A DNA stretch of 64,000 bases from Craurococcus roseus. GTDB lineage: Bacteria; Pseudomonadota; Alphaproteobacteria; Acetobacterales; Acetobacteraceae. The stretch is taken from contig NZ_BAAAFZ010000055.1 in assembly GCF_039523795.1 (NCBI RefSeq), positions 1 through 64,000 of the forward strand. The letters run 5' to 3'. Both the position numbers and the translations under genes were made by a program. The notes under the pieces were generated by a model. It did no database searches and was not told where the DNA came from. It saw nothing but the letters and a program-made list of their open reading frames with translations. Shown piece by piece: positions 44,562 to 52,622 of this stretch. Each line of letters opens with the position of its first letter. Positions within the stretch are counted from its first letter, which is position 1.

Positions 44562-45554
44562 ATGCAAGGGATCTCACGCCGGCACTTCTTCGGCGCCGTG
44601 TGCGGCGGCTGCCTCGCCGTCCGCGAGGGCTTCCGCGCCACGCCGGTCCAGGCGCAGGCCGGGGGCACGGCGGCCGCGGCCGGCCCCGTCCGGACCTCCC
44701 GCTTCGGGCCCAACGACACGCTCGGCAACATGAACCTGCTGACGCCGCAGAAGGTGCAGGAGGCGGCCCGGCTGGTGACGCAGGGCCGCGCCTACCCGAT
44801 GGGCATCGTGGTGGACCGCTCCACCCCCGCCTTCCCGCCGCGCAGCGTCGGCGTCACCGTCCTGATGCCGGGCCAGGAGGGCGGCCAGACCTTCGGCAAC
44901 AACAAGATGTCCTACGTGGACGACATGATCTCGGGCTGGCTCGGCGTCGGCACCCAGATCGACACCTTCGCCCACCTCGGCGTGGACTACACCTTCTACA
45001 ACGGCAACAAGGCGCAGGACTTCGTCCGCACCACGGGCGTCACCAAGCTCGGCGTGGAGAACGTGCCGCCCATGGTCACGCGCGGCGTGCTCGTGGACCT
45101 GGCGAAGTTCAAGGGCAAGCCGCGCCTCGACGGCGGCGAGCTGGTGACGGCGGACGAGCTGCGCCAGGCGATGCAGCAGCAGAACGTGCGCGTCACGCCA
45201 GGGGACGCGGTGGTGCTGCACACCGGCTGGCTTTCGACGCTGCCCGAGAACCCGAAGCGGTTCGGCGACGAGGAGCCGGGCATCGACGGCGCCGGGGCGC
45301 AGCTGCTGGCCGGGATGCAGCCCTGCGCGGTCGGCGCCGACACCTGGGGCGTGGAGTGCGTGCCCTTCAAGGACCCGAACGTGGTCTGGCAGGGCCACCA
45401 GATCCTCTTGGCCCAGAACGGCATCCACATCCTGGAGAACCTCGACACCTCCGCCCTGGTGCGGGACGGGGTGTCGGAGTTCATGTTCACGCTCGGCCAG
45501 CCGCGCTACCGCGGCGCGGTGCAGGCGATCATCAACCCTGTGGCGATCCGCTGA
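44562..45554 (+). CDS. Tat-exported cyclase-family protein
   Basis: The 330-aa product begins with a twin-arginine signal (SRRHFFGAVCGGCLAV). It belongs to the cyclase/kynurenine-formamidase-like metal hydrolases: GTQIDTFAHLG carries the family HxGTHxDxPxH-type metal site in modified form (D and H retained), and GDAVVLHTGW is the conserved strand. FKDPNVVWQGHQILLAQNGI and ENLDTSAL complete the pattern. It probably hydrolyses an amide or lactone in the periplasm; the substrate is unknown. GGGGAGGG lies 8 nt upstream, adjoining a long hairpin. Confidence 0.87.
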   Translation: MQGISRRHFFGAVCGGCLAVREGFRATPVQAQAGGTAAAAGPVRTSRFGPNDTLGNMNLLTPQKVQEAARLVTQGRAYPMGIVVDRSTPAFPPRSVGVTVLMPGQEGGQTFGNNKMSYVDDMISGWLGVGTQIDTFAHLGVDYTFYNGNKAQDFVRTTGVTKLGVENVPPMVTRGVLVDLAKFKGKPRLDGGELVTADELRQAMQQQNVRVTPGDAVVLHTGWLSTLPENPKRFGDEEPGIDGAGAQLLAGMQPCAVGADTWGVECVPFKDPNVVWQGHQILLAQNGIHILENLDTSALVRDGVSEFMFTLGQPRYRGAVQAIINPVAIR

Positions 45555-45571
45555 CGGGCGGGGGCGAGCGC

Positions 45572-45886
45572 CTACCCTTTGTCGCCTAGGACCGCGCGGC
45601 GGACGATCTCGTTCACGCGCACCTGCCAGCCGCGACCGGACGCTTGGAGCGCGTCCAGCACGTCGCGGTCGAGCCGGATGGAAACGAGGCGCTTGGTGGG
45701 CGCCTTCTGCGGGCCGCGCGCCCGGCGCCGGGCGTGGGCGGCGGCGACGGCCGGGACCACCTCGGCGGCGGGCAGGGCGGCAGCGAAGTCGGCTCCCGTC
45801 CATTCGGGGTTGTCGGGGTCGGCGGCGATGCCCCGCTGGATCGCCTCCTCTTCCTCCGGGGTGGGTGCCCTAAGCTTCGGCTTCAT
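45572..45886 (-). CDS. brnA: BrnA-family antitoxin
   Basis: The 104-aa product has an N-terminal acidic part (PTPEEEEAIQRGIAADPDNPEW) and a C-terminal ribbon-helix-helix in VSIRLDRDVLDALQASGRGW, QVRVNEIVRRAVL, as in BrnA. It neutralises BrnT and represses the pair. It starts within the 3' end of brnT (17-nt overlap). The toxin-before-antitoxin order is characteristic of brnTA. Confidence 0.88.
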   Translation of the reverse strand: MKPKLRAPTPEEEEAIQRGIAADPDNPEWTGADFAAALPAAEVVPAVAAAHARRRARGPQKAPTKRLVSIRLDRDVLDALQASGRGWQVRVNEIVRRAVLGDKG

Positions 45887-46139
45887 AGCGTTTCAACTCC
45901 TTCGCGCTCGCCCGTCGTAAGCTGATGACGCGCAGGCCCCGGCGGCGGATCGTGAAGACCAGGACGTGCAGCCTGTCCCCGATCGGCGCCATGCCGACGA
46001 GCCGAACCTCGCCGTAGTCGGCGCGGAGGTCGGCCCGCACCAAGGCGGCAGACCAGTCAAAGCCTTCGGCTTCCGTGAAATCAACGCCGTGCTTGGCGAG
46101 GTTCGCGGCGCGTTTGGCTTCGTCCCACCTGTAGGCCAC
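45870..46139 (-). CDS. brnT: BrnT-family ribonuclease toxin
   Basis: BrnT is a RelE-like ribonuclease that inhibits translation. The 89-aa product reads VAYRWDEAKRAANLAKHGVD, then VRLVGMAPIGDRLHVLVFTI and RRRGLRVISLRRASAKELKR, matching the BrnT core FxWDxxKxxxNxxKHGV and the ISxRxAxxxExxxY end. GTG 46139 has no ribosome site, but TACAAT lies on the same strand at 46151-46146, so the mRNA may be leaderless. A TTG at 46145 is an alternative start. Confidence 0.87.
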   Translation of the reverse strand: MAYRWDEAKRAANLAKHGVDFTEAEGFDWSAALVRADLRADYGEVRLVGMAPIGDRLHVLVFTIRRRGLRVISLRRASAKELKRYEAEA

Positions 46140-46355
46140 GCGCAAATTGTAGCTGCAATCTGGCGTGGACGTAAAGCTGATCGTGGAAGCGGGGCCTTCG
46201 CTCTCAACGGTCCGCGCCGAGGCGACTCGCGGAGTCAGCAATCCCGCGGCTGCCCGCCGAGGCGCCTACCGGAGGCGCTTTGCGCCCGCCCGCCCGGCGT
46301 GGCACGACTACCGCCTGAACCGCAGCGCCGCCCAGGCGACACGACGGAGGGGACG

Positions 46356-47684
46356 ATGAGCCGGCCGACCTCGACCAACCCCGAGACCCTCGCGCTCCAC
46401 GGCGGCAGCCACCGGGCGGAGACGACCACCGGCGCCGTCGCGGTGCCGATCTACCAGACCACCTCCTACCAGTTCCAGGACACCGCCCACGCCGCGCGGC
46501 TGTTCGGCTTGCAGGAGATGGGCAACATCTACACCCGCATCATGAACCCCACCTGCGACGCGCTGGAAACGCGCCTCGCGGCGATGGAGGGCGGGGCGGC
46601 GGCCTTGGCGCTGGGGTCGGGCCAGGCGGCTAGCGCCTTTTCGGTGATGAACCTGTGCGAGGCGGGCGACAACGTCGTGTCCTCGACCGACCTCTACGGC
46701 GGCACCTGGAACCTTTTCGCCAACACGCTGAAGCAGTTCGGCGTCGAGACGCGGTTCGTGGACCCGGCCGACCCGGAGAACTTCCGCCGCGCCACCGACG
46801 CGCGCACGCGCTGCTACTACGCGGAGACGCTGCCCAACCCGAAGCTCCAGGTCTTCCCGATCGGCGAGGTGGCGACCATCGGCCGCGAACTCGGCGTGCC
46901 GCTCATCATGGACAACACGGCGGCGCCGGTGATGTGCCGGCCTTTCGACCACGGCGCGGCGGTGGTGATGTACTCCACCACGAAGTGGATCGGCGGGCAC
47001 GGCACCGCCATCGGCGGCGCGGTGATCGACGGCGGCAACTTCGACTGGGCGAAGTGGGGCGACCGCTTCCCGACGCTCAACAAGCCGGACCCGAGCTACC
47101 ACGGCGCGGTGTGGACGGAGGCCACGAAGCCGATGGGGCCCGTGGCCTACATCGTGCGGATGCGCACCTGCCTGCTGCGCGACATGGGCGCGCCGCTCGC
47201 GCCCTTCAACGCGTTCCTGGCCATCCAGGGTCTGGAGACCTTGCCGCTCCGGATGGAGCGCCACAACGCCAACGCTACCCGCGTCGCCGGCTGGCTGGCC
47301 GGGCGGGAGGGCGTGACCAAGGTGATCCACCCGAGCCTGATGCAGGGCGAGGCCAAGCGCCGCGCCGACGCCTACCTCAAGGGCGGCTACGGCAGCCTGA
47401 TGGGCTTCGAACTGGCCGGGGGCGCCGAGGCGGGGGCGCGCTTCATCGACGCGCTGAAGCTGTTCTACCACGTGGCCAACATCGGCGACGCGCGCTCCTT
47501 GGCGATCCACCCGGCGACCACCACGCACAGCCAGCTCTCGTTGGAGGACCAGGCGTTGTCGGGCGTGACCCCGGGCTACGTGCGGCTCTCGATCGGCATC
47601 GAGCACATCGACGACATCCTGGCGGACCTGGAACAGGCGCTCGCGGCGGCGTCCTCGCCCGCGCGGGCCAAGGCGGCCGAATGA
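46356..47684 (+). CDS. metY: O-acetylhomoserine (thiol)-lyase / O-acetylhomoserine aminocarboxypropyltransferase
   Basis: A Cys/Met-metabolism PLP enzyme making homocysteine from O-acetylhomoserine and sulfide. The 442-aa product has TLALHGGSHRAETTTGAVAV, YTRIMNPTCDALETRLAAME, the PLP lysine K210 in MYSTTKWIGGHGTAIGG, and a C-terminal AIHPATTTHSQLSLEDQALS. Length exceeds cystathionine lyases and fits MetY. GGAGGGG lies 6 nt before the ATG. Its stop overlaps hemB (ATGA). I looked for a SAM-II riboswitch upstream and could not support one. Confidence 0.92.
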   Translation: MSRPTSTNPETLALHGGSHRAETTTGAVAVPIYQTTSYQFQDTAHAARLFGLQEMGNIYTRIMNPTCDALETRLAAMEGGAAALALGSGQAASAFSVMNLCEAGDNVVSSTDLYGGTWNLFANTLKQFGVETRFVDPADPENFRRATDARTRCYYAETLPNPKLQVFPIGEVATIGRELGVPLIMDNTAAPVMCRPFDHGAAVVMYSTTKWIGGHGTAIGGAVIDGGNFDWAKWGDRFPTLNKPDPSYHGAVWTEATKPMGPVAYIVRMRTCLLRDMGAPLAPFNAFLAIQGLETLPLRMERHNANATRVAGWLAGREGVTKVIHPSLMQGEAKRRADAYLKGGYGSLMGFELAGGAEAGARFIDALKLFYHVANIGDARSLAIHPATTTHSQLSLEDQALSGVTPGYVRLSIGIEHIDDILADLEQALAAASSPARAKAAE

Positions 47685-48760
47685 ACGCCGACCGACGCAG
47701 GGACGCGGCCGCCGGCGACATCGGCCGCGTCGAGTTCGCGCCGGAAGCGGCTGCGACGCCCGGCGCGTACCCCACCGTCCGGATGCGGCGGAACCGGCGC
47801 GACGCCTGGACGCGCCGCCTCGTCGCCGAGACCGCGCTGACCACGGACGACCTGATCTGGCCGGTCTTCGTCATGGAAGGCCGGGACGCGGAAACCCCAG
47901 TCGCATCCATGCCGGGGCAGGTTCGCGTCACGGTGGACCGCTTGGCCAAGCACGTAGAGAAGGCGGCGGAGCTGGGCATCCCCGCCGTGGCCCTTTTCCC
48001 CGTCACGCCCGCCGAAGCCAAGGACGCCGAGGGCACGGAGGCGCTAAACCCGGACAACCTGATCTGCCGCGCCGCGCGCGAGCTGAAGCGCGCCTTCCCG
48101 GAGGTCGGGCTGGTCGGCGACGTGGCGCTCGACCCCTACACCAGCCACGGCCACGACGGCGTCATCCGCGACACGCGCGTCGGCGCTTACGTCCACAACG
48201 ACGACAGCGTTTCCGTGCTGGTCCGCCAAGCCGTGAACCAGGCGGAAGCCGGCATCGACGTGATCGCGCCGTCCGACATGATGGACGGCCGCGTCGGCGC
48301 CATCCGCCGGGCGCTGGACGCGGAAGGCTTCATCGACACCCGCATCATGTCCTACGCCGCCAAGTACGCGAGCGCCTTCTACGGCCCGTTCCGCGAGGCG
48401 CTGGGCAGCGCGCAGGCGCTCGTGGGCGACAAGAAGACCTACCAGATGGACCCGGCGAACTCGGACGAGGCGATGCGCGAGGTGGCGCTGGACCTCGCGG
48501 AGGGCGCCGACATGGTGATGGTCAAGCCGGGGATGCCCTATCTCGACATCGTGCGCCGGGTGCGGGAGCGCTTCGACGTGCCGACCTTCGCCTACCAAGT
48601 GAGCGGCGAATACGCGATGATCACGGCGGCGGCGAACAACGGCTGGCTCGACCGCGAGCGCGCCATGATGGAGAGCCTGCTGGCCTTCAAGCGCGCCGGC
48701 GCCAACGGCGTGCTGTCCTACTTCGCGCCCGAGGCGGCGCGGTTGCTGCGCGGCCGGTGA
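47681..48760 (+). CDS. hemB: Delta-aminolevulinic acid dehydratase (porphobilinogen synthase)
   Basis: HemB joins two 5-aminolevulinates to porphobilinogen in haem and corrin synthesis. The 359-aa product has a basic N-terminal arm, PVFVMEGRDAETPVASMPGQ, the Schiff-base lysines in SYAAKYASAFYGPFREA and VMVKPGMPYLD, and QVSGEYAM. At the metal site, eukaryotic Cys ligands are replaced by GDVALDPYTSHGHDG, so this is the zinc-independent, Mg-type enzyme. Start and stop both overlap neighbours (ATGA with metY, GTGA with the deaminase gene). Confidence 0.96.
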   Translation: MNADRRRDAAAGDIGRVEFAPEAAATPGAYPTVRMRRNRRDAWTRRLVAETALTTDDLIWPVFVMEGRDAETPVASMPGQVRVTVDRLAKHVEKAAELGIPAVALFPVTPAEAKDAEGTEALNPDNLICRAARELKRAFPEVGLVGDVALDPYTSHGHDGVIRDTRVGAYVHNDDSVSVLVRQAVNQAEAGIDVIAPSDMMDGRVGAIRRALDAEGFIDTRIMSYAAKYASAFYGPFREALGSAQALVGDKKTYQMDPANSDEAMREVALDLAEGADMVMVKPGMPYLDIVRRVRERFDVPTFAYQVSGEYAMITAAANNGWLDRERAMMESLLAFKRAGANGVLSYFAPEAARLLRGR

Positions 48761-49245
48761 CGCCGGAAGACGCCGCCCGCCTCCGCCGCGCCATCGCCCT
48801 CGCGCACGAAGCGAGAGCGCGGGGCGACGGGGCCTTCGGCGCGGTGCTGCTGGCCACGGACGGCGCGCCCCTGGCCGAAACCGGGAACCGGGCCGTCACC
48901 GAGGGCGACCCCACGGCGCACGCGGAGGTGGCCGCGATCCGCAACGCCGCCCGCGCGCACGGCAAGGAGCGCCTGTCCGGCGCCACGCTCTATTCGTCCA
49001 CCGAACCCTGCGCCATGTGCGCCGCCGCGTCCTATGTCGCCGGGATCGGCCGCGTCGTGTTCGGGTTGCGCGAAGCCGACCTGCCGCGCGCCCGAGGCGG
49101 CCCCCTGCCCTGGCTGCCGGTGCAGCTCCCGGCGGCGAAGGTGGCGGCGCGCGGCCGGCGGCCGATGGCAGTGGAAGGCCCGTTCCTCGAAGACGAGGCC
49201 GCGGCGCCGCACGCCGGGCTGGGCGGAGGCGGCCCCGTCGCTTGA
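48757..49245 (+). CDS. Nucleoside/guanine deaminase-family zinc enzyme
   Basis: The 162-aa product is a cytidine-deaminase-like fold enzyme: PTAHAEVAAIRNAA gives the His and catalytic Glu, and STEPCAMCAAASYVAGIGRV gives the PCxxC zinc ligands. Similarity is to guanine deaminase/TadA-like nucleoside deaminases; the exact substrate is uncertain. It starts at GTG 48757, overlapping the hemB stop by 4 nt, so it is translated from the metY-hemB transcript. Confidence 0.88.
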   Translation: MTPEDAARLRRAIALAHEARARGDGAFGAVLLATDGAPLAETGNRAVTEGDPTAHAEVAAIRNAARAHGKERLSGATLYSSTEPCAMCAAASYVAGIGRVVFGLREADLPRARGGPLPWLPVQLPAAKVAARGRRPMAVEGPFLEDEAAAPHAGLGGGGPVA

Positions 49246-49296
49246 CCCGCCCCGCCGGGACCGCGTGTGATCACGGGAAAGGCGGGAGGAACGGCG

Positions 49297-50097
49297 ATGG
49301 CTGAGGGGCAAGACTGGCTCGGGCTCGCGGGCAAGATCGCGGTCGTCACGGGCGCGGCGGGCGGCATGGGGCGGGCGATGGCGGCCGGCTTCGCGGCGGC
49401 GGGCGCGGCGGTCGCGCTGCTGGATCGCGACGCGGCGGCCTGCGAGGCGCTGGCCGCTGACATGTCGGGCCAGGGCGCGCGGTGCGTGGCGCTCGGCTGC
49501 GACACCACGGACGAGGCGAGCGTGCGGGCGGCGGCGGAGGCGGTGGCCGCGCGCCTCGGCCCGGCCGACATCCTGGTGAACAACGCCGGCGTCCTCCGGC
49601 CCGGCCCGCTTTCCACCCTGCCGGTGGCGGAGTGGGACGCGCTGCTGGCGGTGAACCTCACCGGCTACCTGCTCTGCGCCCAGGCCTTCGGCCGCGGCAT
49701 GACGGAGCGCGGCTCCGGCGCGCTGGTCCACATCGCCTCCATCGCCGCCTCCAACCCGCAGCCGCGCTCCGGCGCCTACAGCCCGAGCAAGGCCGCGGTC
49801 GCCATGCTGTCCCGGCAACTGGCGCTCGAATGGGGGCCGTCCGGCCTCCGCAGCAACGTGGTCAGCCCCGGCTTCATCCGCACGCCCATGTCGGAGGCCT
49901 TCTATGCCGCGCCCGGCATCAAGGAGCGGCGGGAGGCGATGCTCCCCAGCCGCCGCATCGGCACCCCCGCCGACATCGCCGACGCCGTGCTGTTCCTGGC
50001 CAGCCCGCGCGCCTCCTACGTCAACGGCGCCGAGATCCTGGTGGACGGCGGGCTCGGCACGGCGCTGATGGAGCTGACGCCGCGCCCGGGGTTCTGA
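49297..50097 (+). CDS. Short-chain dehydrogenase/reductase
   Basis: The 266-aa classical SDR has AVVTGAAGGMGRAMAAGFAA, NNAGVLRPGP, Ser in IASIAASN, and YSPSK as the catalytic Tyr/Lys. NGAEILVDGGLGTALMEL is the usual C-terminal strand. GGGAGGA lies 6 nt before ATG 49297; an ORF start 30 nt upstream lacks one. The substrate is unknown. It stands 51 nt after the deaminase gene, perhaps at the end of the same transcript. Confidence 0.9.
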   Translation: MAEGQDWLGLAGKIAVVTGAAGGMGRAMAAGFAAAGAAVALLDRDAAACEALAADMSGQGARCVALGCDTTDEASVRAAAEAVAARLGPADILVNNAGVLRPGPLSTLPVAEWDALLAVNLTGYLLCAQAFGRGMTERGSGALVHIASIAASNPQPRSGAYSPSKAAVAMLSRQLALEWGPSGLRSNVVSPGFIRTPMSEAFYAAPGIKERREAMLPSRRIGTPADIADAVLFLASPRASYVNGAEILVDGGLGTALMELTPRPGF

Positions 50098-50223
50098 GCG
50101 CCCAAACGCTCAAGCAACGGGAAAACCCACTTCACCAACCGGGTTGAGCCGAGGTGCTTTGCCAGCACCCGAATCGCGCCTCTCGTCCGAGGGCGGCGGG
50201 CGAGGGTCGGTGAGGACGTGAGG

Positions 50224-50248
50224 AACAAAGCCCCGCTCAGGCCGGGGC
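50224..50248 (-). terminator. Probable intrinsic terminator of the YheT-like gene
   Basis: On the minus strand GCCCCG (50248-50243) pairs with CGGGGC (50235-50230) across a 7-nt loop, followed by TTTGTT. The stem straddles the stop codon of the hydrolase gene. Confidence 0.5.
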
Positions 50249-51295
50249 CGGATCGGCGACCCTTGCGGCGGCCGACGCGGCCCTCTCAATGACCGGGACA
50301 TCCGCAGCGGCGGCCCCGCCCGCCGCTCCCTCGAAAAAGGCGCCGATGGCCCGGACGGACAGGTTCTCCCGCCCGAGGTCGTAGAAGCCGCAATGTCCGG
50401 CGCCCCGCACCACCAGGGGCGCGACCGCGGGGCACGCGTCCCAGTCGATCACCTCCATAGACTCCGCCGCCGGCACCAGCGGGTCGTCGCCGCCCATCAG
50501 CAGCAGGGTCGGCACGCGGATGTCCGGCAGAACGGCGGCGGGCCGCTCCATCTCGGTGAACACCTCGTAGGAGGGGTAGCCGAAGCGCGGCGCCGTCACG
50601 GTCGCCTCGAACTCGTGCAGGGACGTGGCGCGGGCGGCGGCGCGGCGGAGGTCGGCGTCCAGGTCGCGCGCGGGCACCGCCAGCACCTCGGCCCGGTACA
50701 GCGCCAGCAACGCCCGGCCGAGCACCGCGTTGGCGTCGATCGCTTGGTGCGCCACCTCCGGCTGGAGCGGTGGGCAGATCGCGGCACCGGCCAGGATGGG
50801 CGCCACGTCCCGCCGCTCGCCCTCGCGCGCGAGCAGCAGGAGGGCGAGCGCGCCGCCGAGCGACCATCCGGCCACCACGATGCCCCTCCCGGTCAGGGCG
50901 TCCGGCAAGGCCGACAACGCCGCCGCGAGGTCGGCCGAGCGGCCCAGGTGGTAGTGGCTGGTGCTGCGCGACCGGCTCTTGGCGCTGCCGCGCAGGTTGA
51001 TCCGGAGCACCGGGAAGCCGCGGCGCAGCAGACCCGCGGCGTGCTCGCGCAGGTAGGGATCGTCCTCGCTGCCCGTCAGCCCGTGCACCAGCGCGGCGAG
51101 CGGCTTCGCGGGCGACCCCGCGGCGGACGGCAGGTGCAGGGTCGAGGCCAGCGCGTCGCCATCCGGCAGCGGCAGCCACAACCGATGGCCCGGCGGCAGC
51201 GCCGCGGGGATCGGCCAGCGCAGGGCGCGCACGGTCTGGAGGGTGCCGCCGAACCAGGGGGGACGGGGCCGGAGCGTGACGGAACGAGGGTTCAT
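50237..51295 (-). CDS. YheT-family alpha/beta-hydrolase
   Basis: The 352-aa product has AALVHGLTGSEDDPYLREHA, INLRGSAKSRSRSTSHYHLG, the nucleophile GWSLGGALAL, an acid in LMGGDDPLV and the histidine in GAGHCGFYDLG. This is the EMB8/YheT branch of alpha/beta-hydrolases, putative esterases of unknown substrate. It stands alone on the minus strand and is divergent from the acyl-CoA dehydrogenase gene. Confidence 0.88.
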   Translation of the reverse strand: MNPRSVTLRPRPPWFGGTLQTVRALRWPIPAALPPGHRLWLPLPDGDALASTLHLPSAAGSPAKPLAALVHGLTGSEDDPYLREHAAGLLRRGFPVLRINLRGSAKSRSRSTSHYHLGRSADLAAALSALPDALTGRGIVVAGWSLGGALALLLLAREGERRDVAPILAGAAICPPLQPEVAHQAIDANAVLGRALLALYRAEVLAVPARDLDADLRRAAARATSLHEFEATVTAPRFGYPSYEVFTEMERPAAVLPDIRVPTLLLMGGDDPLVPAAESMEVIDWDACPAVAPLVVRGAGHCGFYDLGRENLSVRAIGAFFEGAAGGAAAADVPVIERAASAAARVADPAPA

Positions 51296-51396
51296 GCCGG
51301 CCCAACGCGCGACGCCCGCCGCCGGGTTCCCCGCCGCCTTGCCAGCCCCCCCGCGGCGGGTCCAAACCCGGAGATGAGAAAGGAAACAAAGCCGCC

Positions 51397-52566
51397 ATGG
51401 ACCAGCCGCTCCGCCGCGCCGAAGACCACCCCGAGATCCGCGAGGAGGTCGCCAAGCTCTGCGCCCGCTTCCCCGGCGAATACTGGCGCAAGCTGGACGC
51501 GGAGCGCGCCTACCCCACCGAGTTCGTGCAGGCGCTGACGGAGGCCGGCTACCTCGGCGCCCTGATCCCGGAGGAATACGGCGGCGCCGGCCTGCCGCTC
51601 TCGGCCGCGGGCGCCATCCTGGAGGAGATCCACCGCGCCGGCTGCAACGCCGCCGCCTGCCACGCCCAGATGTACATCATGGGCACCATCCTCCGGCACG
51701 GCAGCCCGGAGCAGAAGAAGCGCTACCTGCCCAAGATCGCCACCGGCGAGCTGCGCCTCCAGGCCTTTGGCGTGACGGAGCCCACCAGCGGCAGCGACAC
51801 CACCATGCTCCGCACCTTCGCGAAGCGGGAGGGCGACAAGTACGTCGTCAACGGCCAGAAGATCTGGACCAGCCGCGCCGAGCATTCGGACCTGATGCTG
51901 CTGCTCGCGCGCACCACGCCGCGGGAGCAGATCTCGAAGCGCACGGAGGGCCTCTCCACCCTCATCGTGGACATGCGGGCGGCGCTCGGCAACGGCCTGA
52001 CCATCCGGCCGATCCGCACCATGATGAACCACAACTCCTGCGAGCTCTTCTTCGACAACATGGAGGTGCCGGCGGAGAACCTCGTGGGCGAGGAGGGCCG
52101 CGGCTTCCGCTACATCCTGGACGGCATGAACGCCGAGCGGCTGCTGATCTCGGCCGAGTGCATCGGCGACGCCAAGTGGTTCATCGACAAGGCGGTGGGC
52201 TACGCCAAGGAGCGCGTGCTGTTCAACCGGCCGATCGGCCAGAACCAGGGCGTCCAGTTCCCCATCGCCCGCGCCTACGCGCAGATGCGCGCCGCCGAGG
52301 CGCTGCTGCGCCTGGGGTTCGAGAAGTTCGAGGACGGCCTGCCCTGCGGCGAGGAGGCGAACATGGGCAAGATGCTCTCCGCCGACGCCTCGTGGGCCGC
52401 GGCGGAGGCCTGCATCCAGACCCACGGCGGCTTCGGCTTCGCCGAGGAGTACGACGTGGAGCGCAAGTACCGCGAGGCGCGGCTGTACCAGGTGGCGCCG
52501 ATCAGCACCAACCTGATCCTGAGCTACGTCGGCGAGCACGTGCTCGGCCTGCCGCGGAGCTACTAG
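51397..52566 (+). CDS. Acyl-CoA dehydrogenase family protein
   Basis: A FAD enzyme that introduces a 2,3-double bond in an acyl-CoA. The 389-aa product has the N-terminal helical domain, GVTEPTSGSDTTMLRTFAKR for FAD/substrate binding, KIWTSRAEHSDLMLLLART, and the C-terminal QTHGGFGFAEEYDVERKYRE followed by APISTNLI. Length is standard. An AAGGAAA site precedes the ATG. A CoA transferase gene follows 56 nt later, so the pair probably degrades a particular carboxylic acid. Confidence 0.92.
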   Translation: MDQPLRRAEDHPEIREEVAKLCARFPGEYWRKLDAERAYPTEFVQALTEAGYLGALIPEEYGGAGLPLSAAGAILEEIHRAGCNAAACHAQMYIMGTILRHGSPEQKKRYLPKIATGELRLQAFGVTEPTSGSDTTMLRTFAKREGDKYVVNGQKIWTSRAEHSDLMLLLARTTPREQISKRTEGLSTLIVDMRAALGNGLTIRPIRTMMNHNSCELFFDNMEVPAENLVGEEGRGFRYILDGMNAERLLISAECIGDAKWFIDKAVGYAKERVLFNRPIGQNQGVQFPIARAYAQMRAAEALLRLGFEKFEDGLPCGEEANMGKMLSADASWAAAEACIQTHGGFGFAEEYDVERKYREARLYQVAPISTNLILSYVGEHVLGLPRSY

Positions 52567-52586
52567 CCATGCGGTCGCGCAGCACC

Positions 52587-52606
52587 GCAGCGCAGCGCAG
52601 CGCAGC
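52587..52606 (+). repeat. Pentanucleotide tandem repeat (GCAGC)4
   Basis: Four perfect GCAGC units lie just before the GAGGAG ribosome site of the CoA transferase gene. A longer in-frame start at ATG 52569 would place the repeat inside the coding region, where gain or loss of a unit would shift frame. Confidence 0.8.
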
Positions 52607-52622
52607 GAGGAGCGTGAATCGC

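Noticed and set aside
46180..46355. A SAM-II type riboswitch upstream of metY
   Set aside because: The region has short GC stems but not the conserved SAM-II loop sequences, so it cannot be supported by eye. A covariance search would settle it.
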